From: an uncultured Lachnospiraceae bacterium
GTDB taxonomy: Bacteria > Bacillota > Clostridia > Lachnospirales > Lachnospiraceae
DNA: 19,472 bases
Assembly (NCBI GenBank): GCA_910586125.1
Contig: CAJUHP010000038.1
Coordinates: 1-19,472, forward strand
Direction of reading: 5' to 3'
The notes under the pieces are model-generated. The model saw nothing but the letters and a program-made list of their open reading frames with translations. It was not told where the DNA came from and made no database searches. The position numbers were made by a program, and so were the translations under genes. Shown here piece after piece: positions 19,083 to 19,472 of the stretch. Positions within the stretch are counted from its first letter, which is position 1. Each line of letters opens with the position of its first letter.

Positions 19083-19472
19083 CTACAATTTCCTTATACT
19101 TAGTCTTAAATCGTTTGTATATATTACTTGTATGATAGCAGCTTCGTTTGTACTTACAGCGCTTATATCATGCAGGCTCATAACTACCATCTTGGATGTT
19201 TTTAATATACGATTCAATATATCTTCGGTTATATACAAGTCTGCGTTATCCAATAATACTACATCCTTGTTGCTACAAATATCTATTAGCTTCTCTTTCG
19301 CATAATTCATTTGATGGTAATTACAAAAGACCCAATTCAGATCATTGCGAGAACAATATAAATCTAATGCTTGTAATAACATGGACTTGCCAGAACCAGA
19401 ATTACCAGTAAGTATGTTTAATTTAACCTGTTGTGCTAGTTGATTAAGAAAAACTTCAGCAAAATGTGCTAT
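19083..19472 (-). CDS. ATPase (AAA/ABC-like), partial, 5' end outside the window
   Basis: The last 129 residues of a P-loop ATPase whose start lies beyond the right edge. Walker A is GNSGSGKSM, preceded by KLNILTG. A Walker B-like strand reads DVVLLDNADLYI. Further on, VVMSLHDIS could be a sensor-type strand. It ends NDLRLSIRKL, one nucleotide before the start of the frameshifted gene, so the two are translationally coupled. The spacing of motifs fits a compact AAA-type or ABC-like domain that uses ATP to drive a partner. The missing N-terminus prevents a finer call. It is AT-rich like its partner. Confidence 0.75.
   Translation of the reverse strand: MAHFAEVFLNQLAQQVKLNILTGNSGSGKSMLLQALDLYCSRNDLNWVFCNYHQMNYAKEKLIDICSNKDVVLLDNADLYITEDILNRILKTSKMVVMSLHDISAVSTNEAAIIQVIYTNDLRLSIRKL

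Overview
The window looks like a chromosomal stretch of a gut-type Clostridia bacterium, most likely Lachnospiraceae. The signs are Gram-positive sigmaA promoters and GGAGG-type ribosome sites, a Gly/Cys-rich 'chorion-like' protein, a flavin reductase-rubredoxin fusion, a GH25 lysozyme with SpaA/Cna-B-type repeats, and a DUF4367-type membrane protein beside a sigma factor. No species is assigned. Most of the window is moderately GC-rich. Positions about 11790-12669 and everything after about 17240 are clearly AT-rich.

Layout. Positions 1-225 hold a strong leftward promoter with A-tracts, probably the promoter and leader of an rRNA operon beyond the left edge. Positions 226-3228 (minus) are an envelope-type operon: response regulator, sensor kinase and L,D-transpeptidase-like lipoprotein, with overlapping genes. 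Positions 3467-4545 (plus) hold the Gly/Cys-rich protein and the flavoprotein-rubredoxin. Positions 4599-5102 (minus) are a Nudix hydrolase. Positions 5359-10062 (minus) read as one unit: UDP-glucose dehydrogenase, a small unknown gene, a protein with a ParB-like motif, and a membrane-anchored GH25 lysozyme. Positions 10263-11790 contain no credible intact gene but hold about five diverged repeat units of 240-310 nt, each with a compensating stem-loop. Positions 11790-14812 (minus) are a probable operon: MBL-fold-like protein, sigma factor, DUF4367 membrane protein and small secreted protein. Positions 15093-16589 (minus) encode a GtrII-like membrane glucosyltransferase. Positions 16887-17228 (plus) encode an XRE regulator. 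The AT-rich right end carries a small P-loop protein, a VOC gene remnant, and a frameshifted gene next to a partial ATPase.

How it fits together. Much of the window concerns the cell envelope: two-component signalling to an L,D-transpeptidase-like lipoprotein, UDP-glucuronate supply, a surface lysozyme and a glycosyltransferase.

The most unusual part is the sigma/DUF4367 locus. Base composition switches inside the DUF4367 gene, almost exactly at its membrane-helix boundary. The AT-rich part continues through the next secreted-protein gene. Downstream of that gene lies the series of decayed repeat units, whose stem-loops resemble the 3' end of the intact gene. I read this as a possible module-exchange locus with a graveyard of earlier 3' ends; a tandem structured RNA is the main alternative. 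The second lead is the ATPase plus possibly Toprim-like gene pair at the right edge, which is broken by a frameshift.
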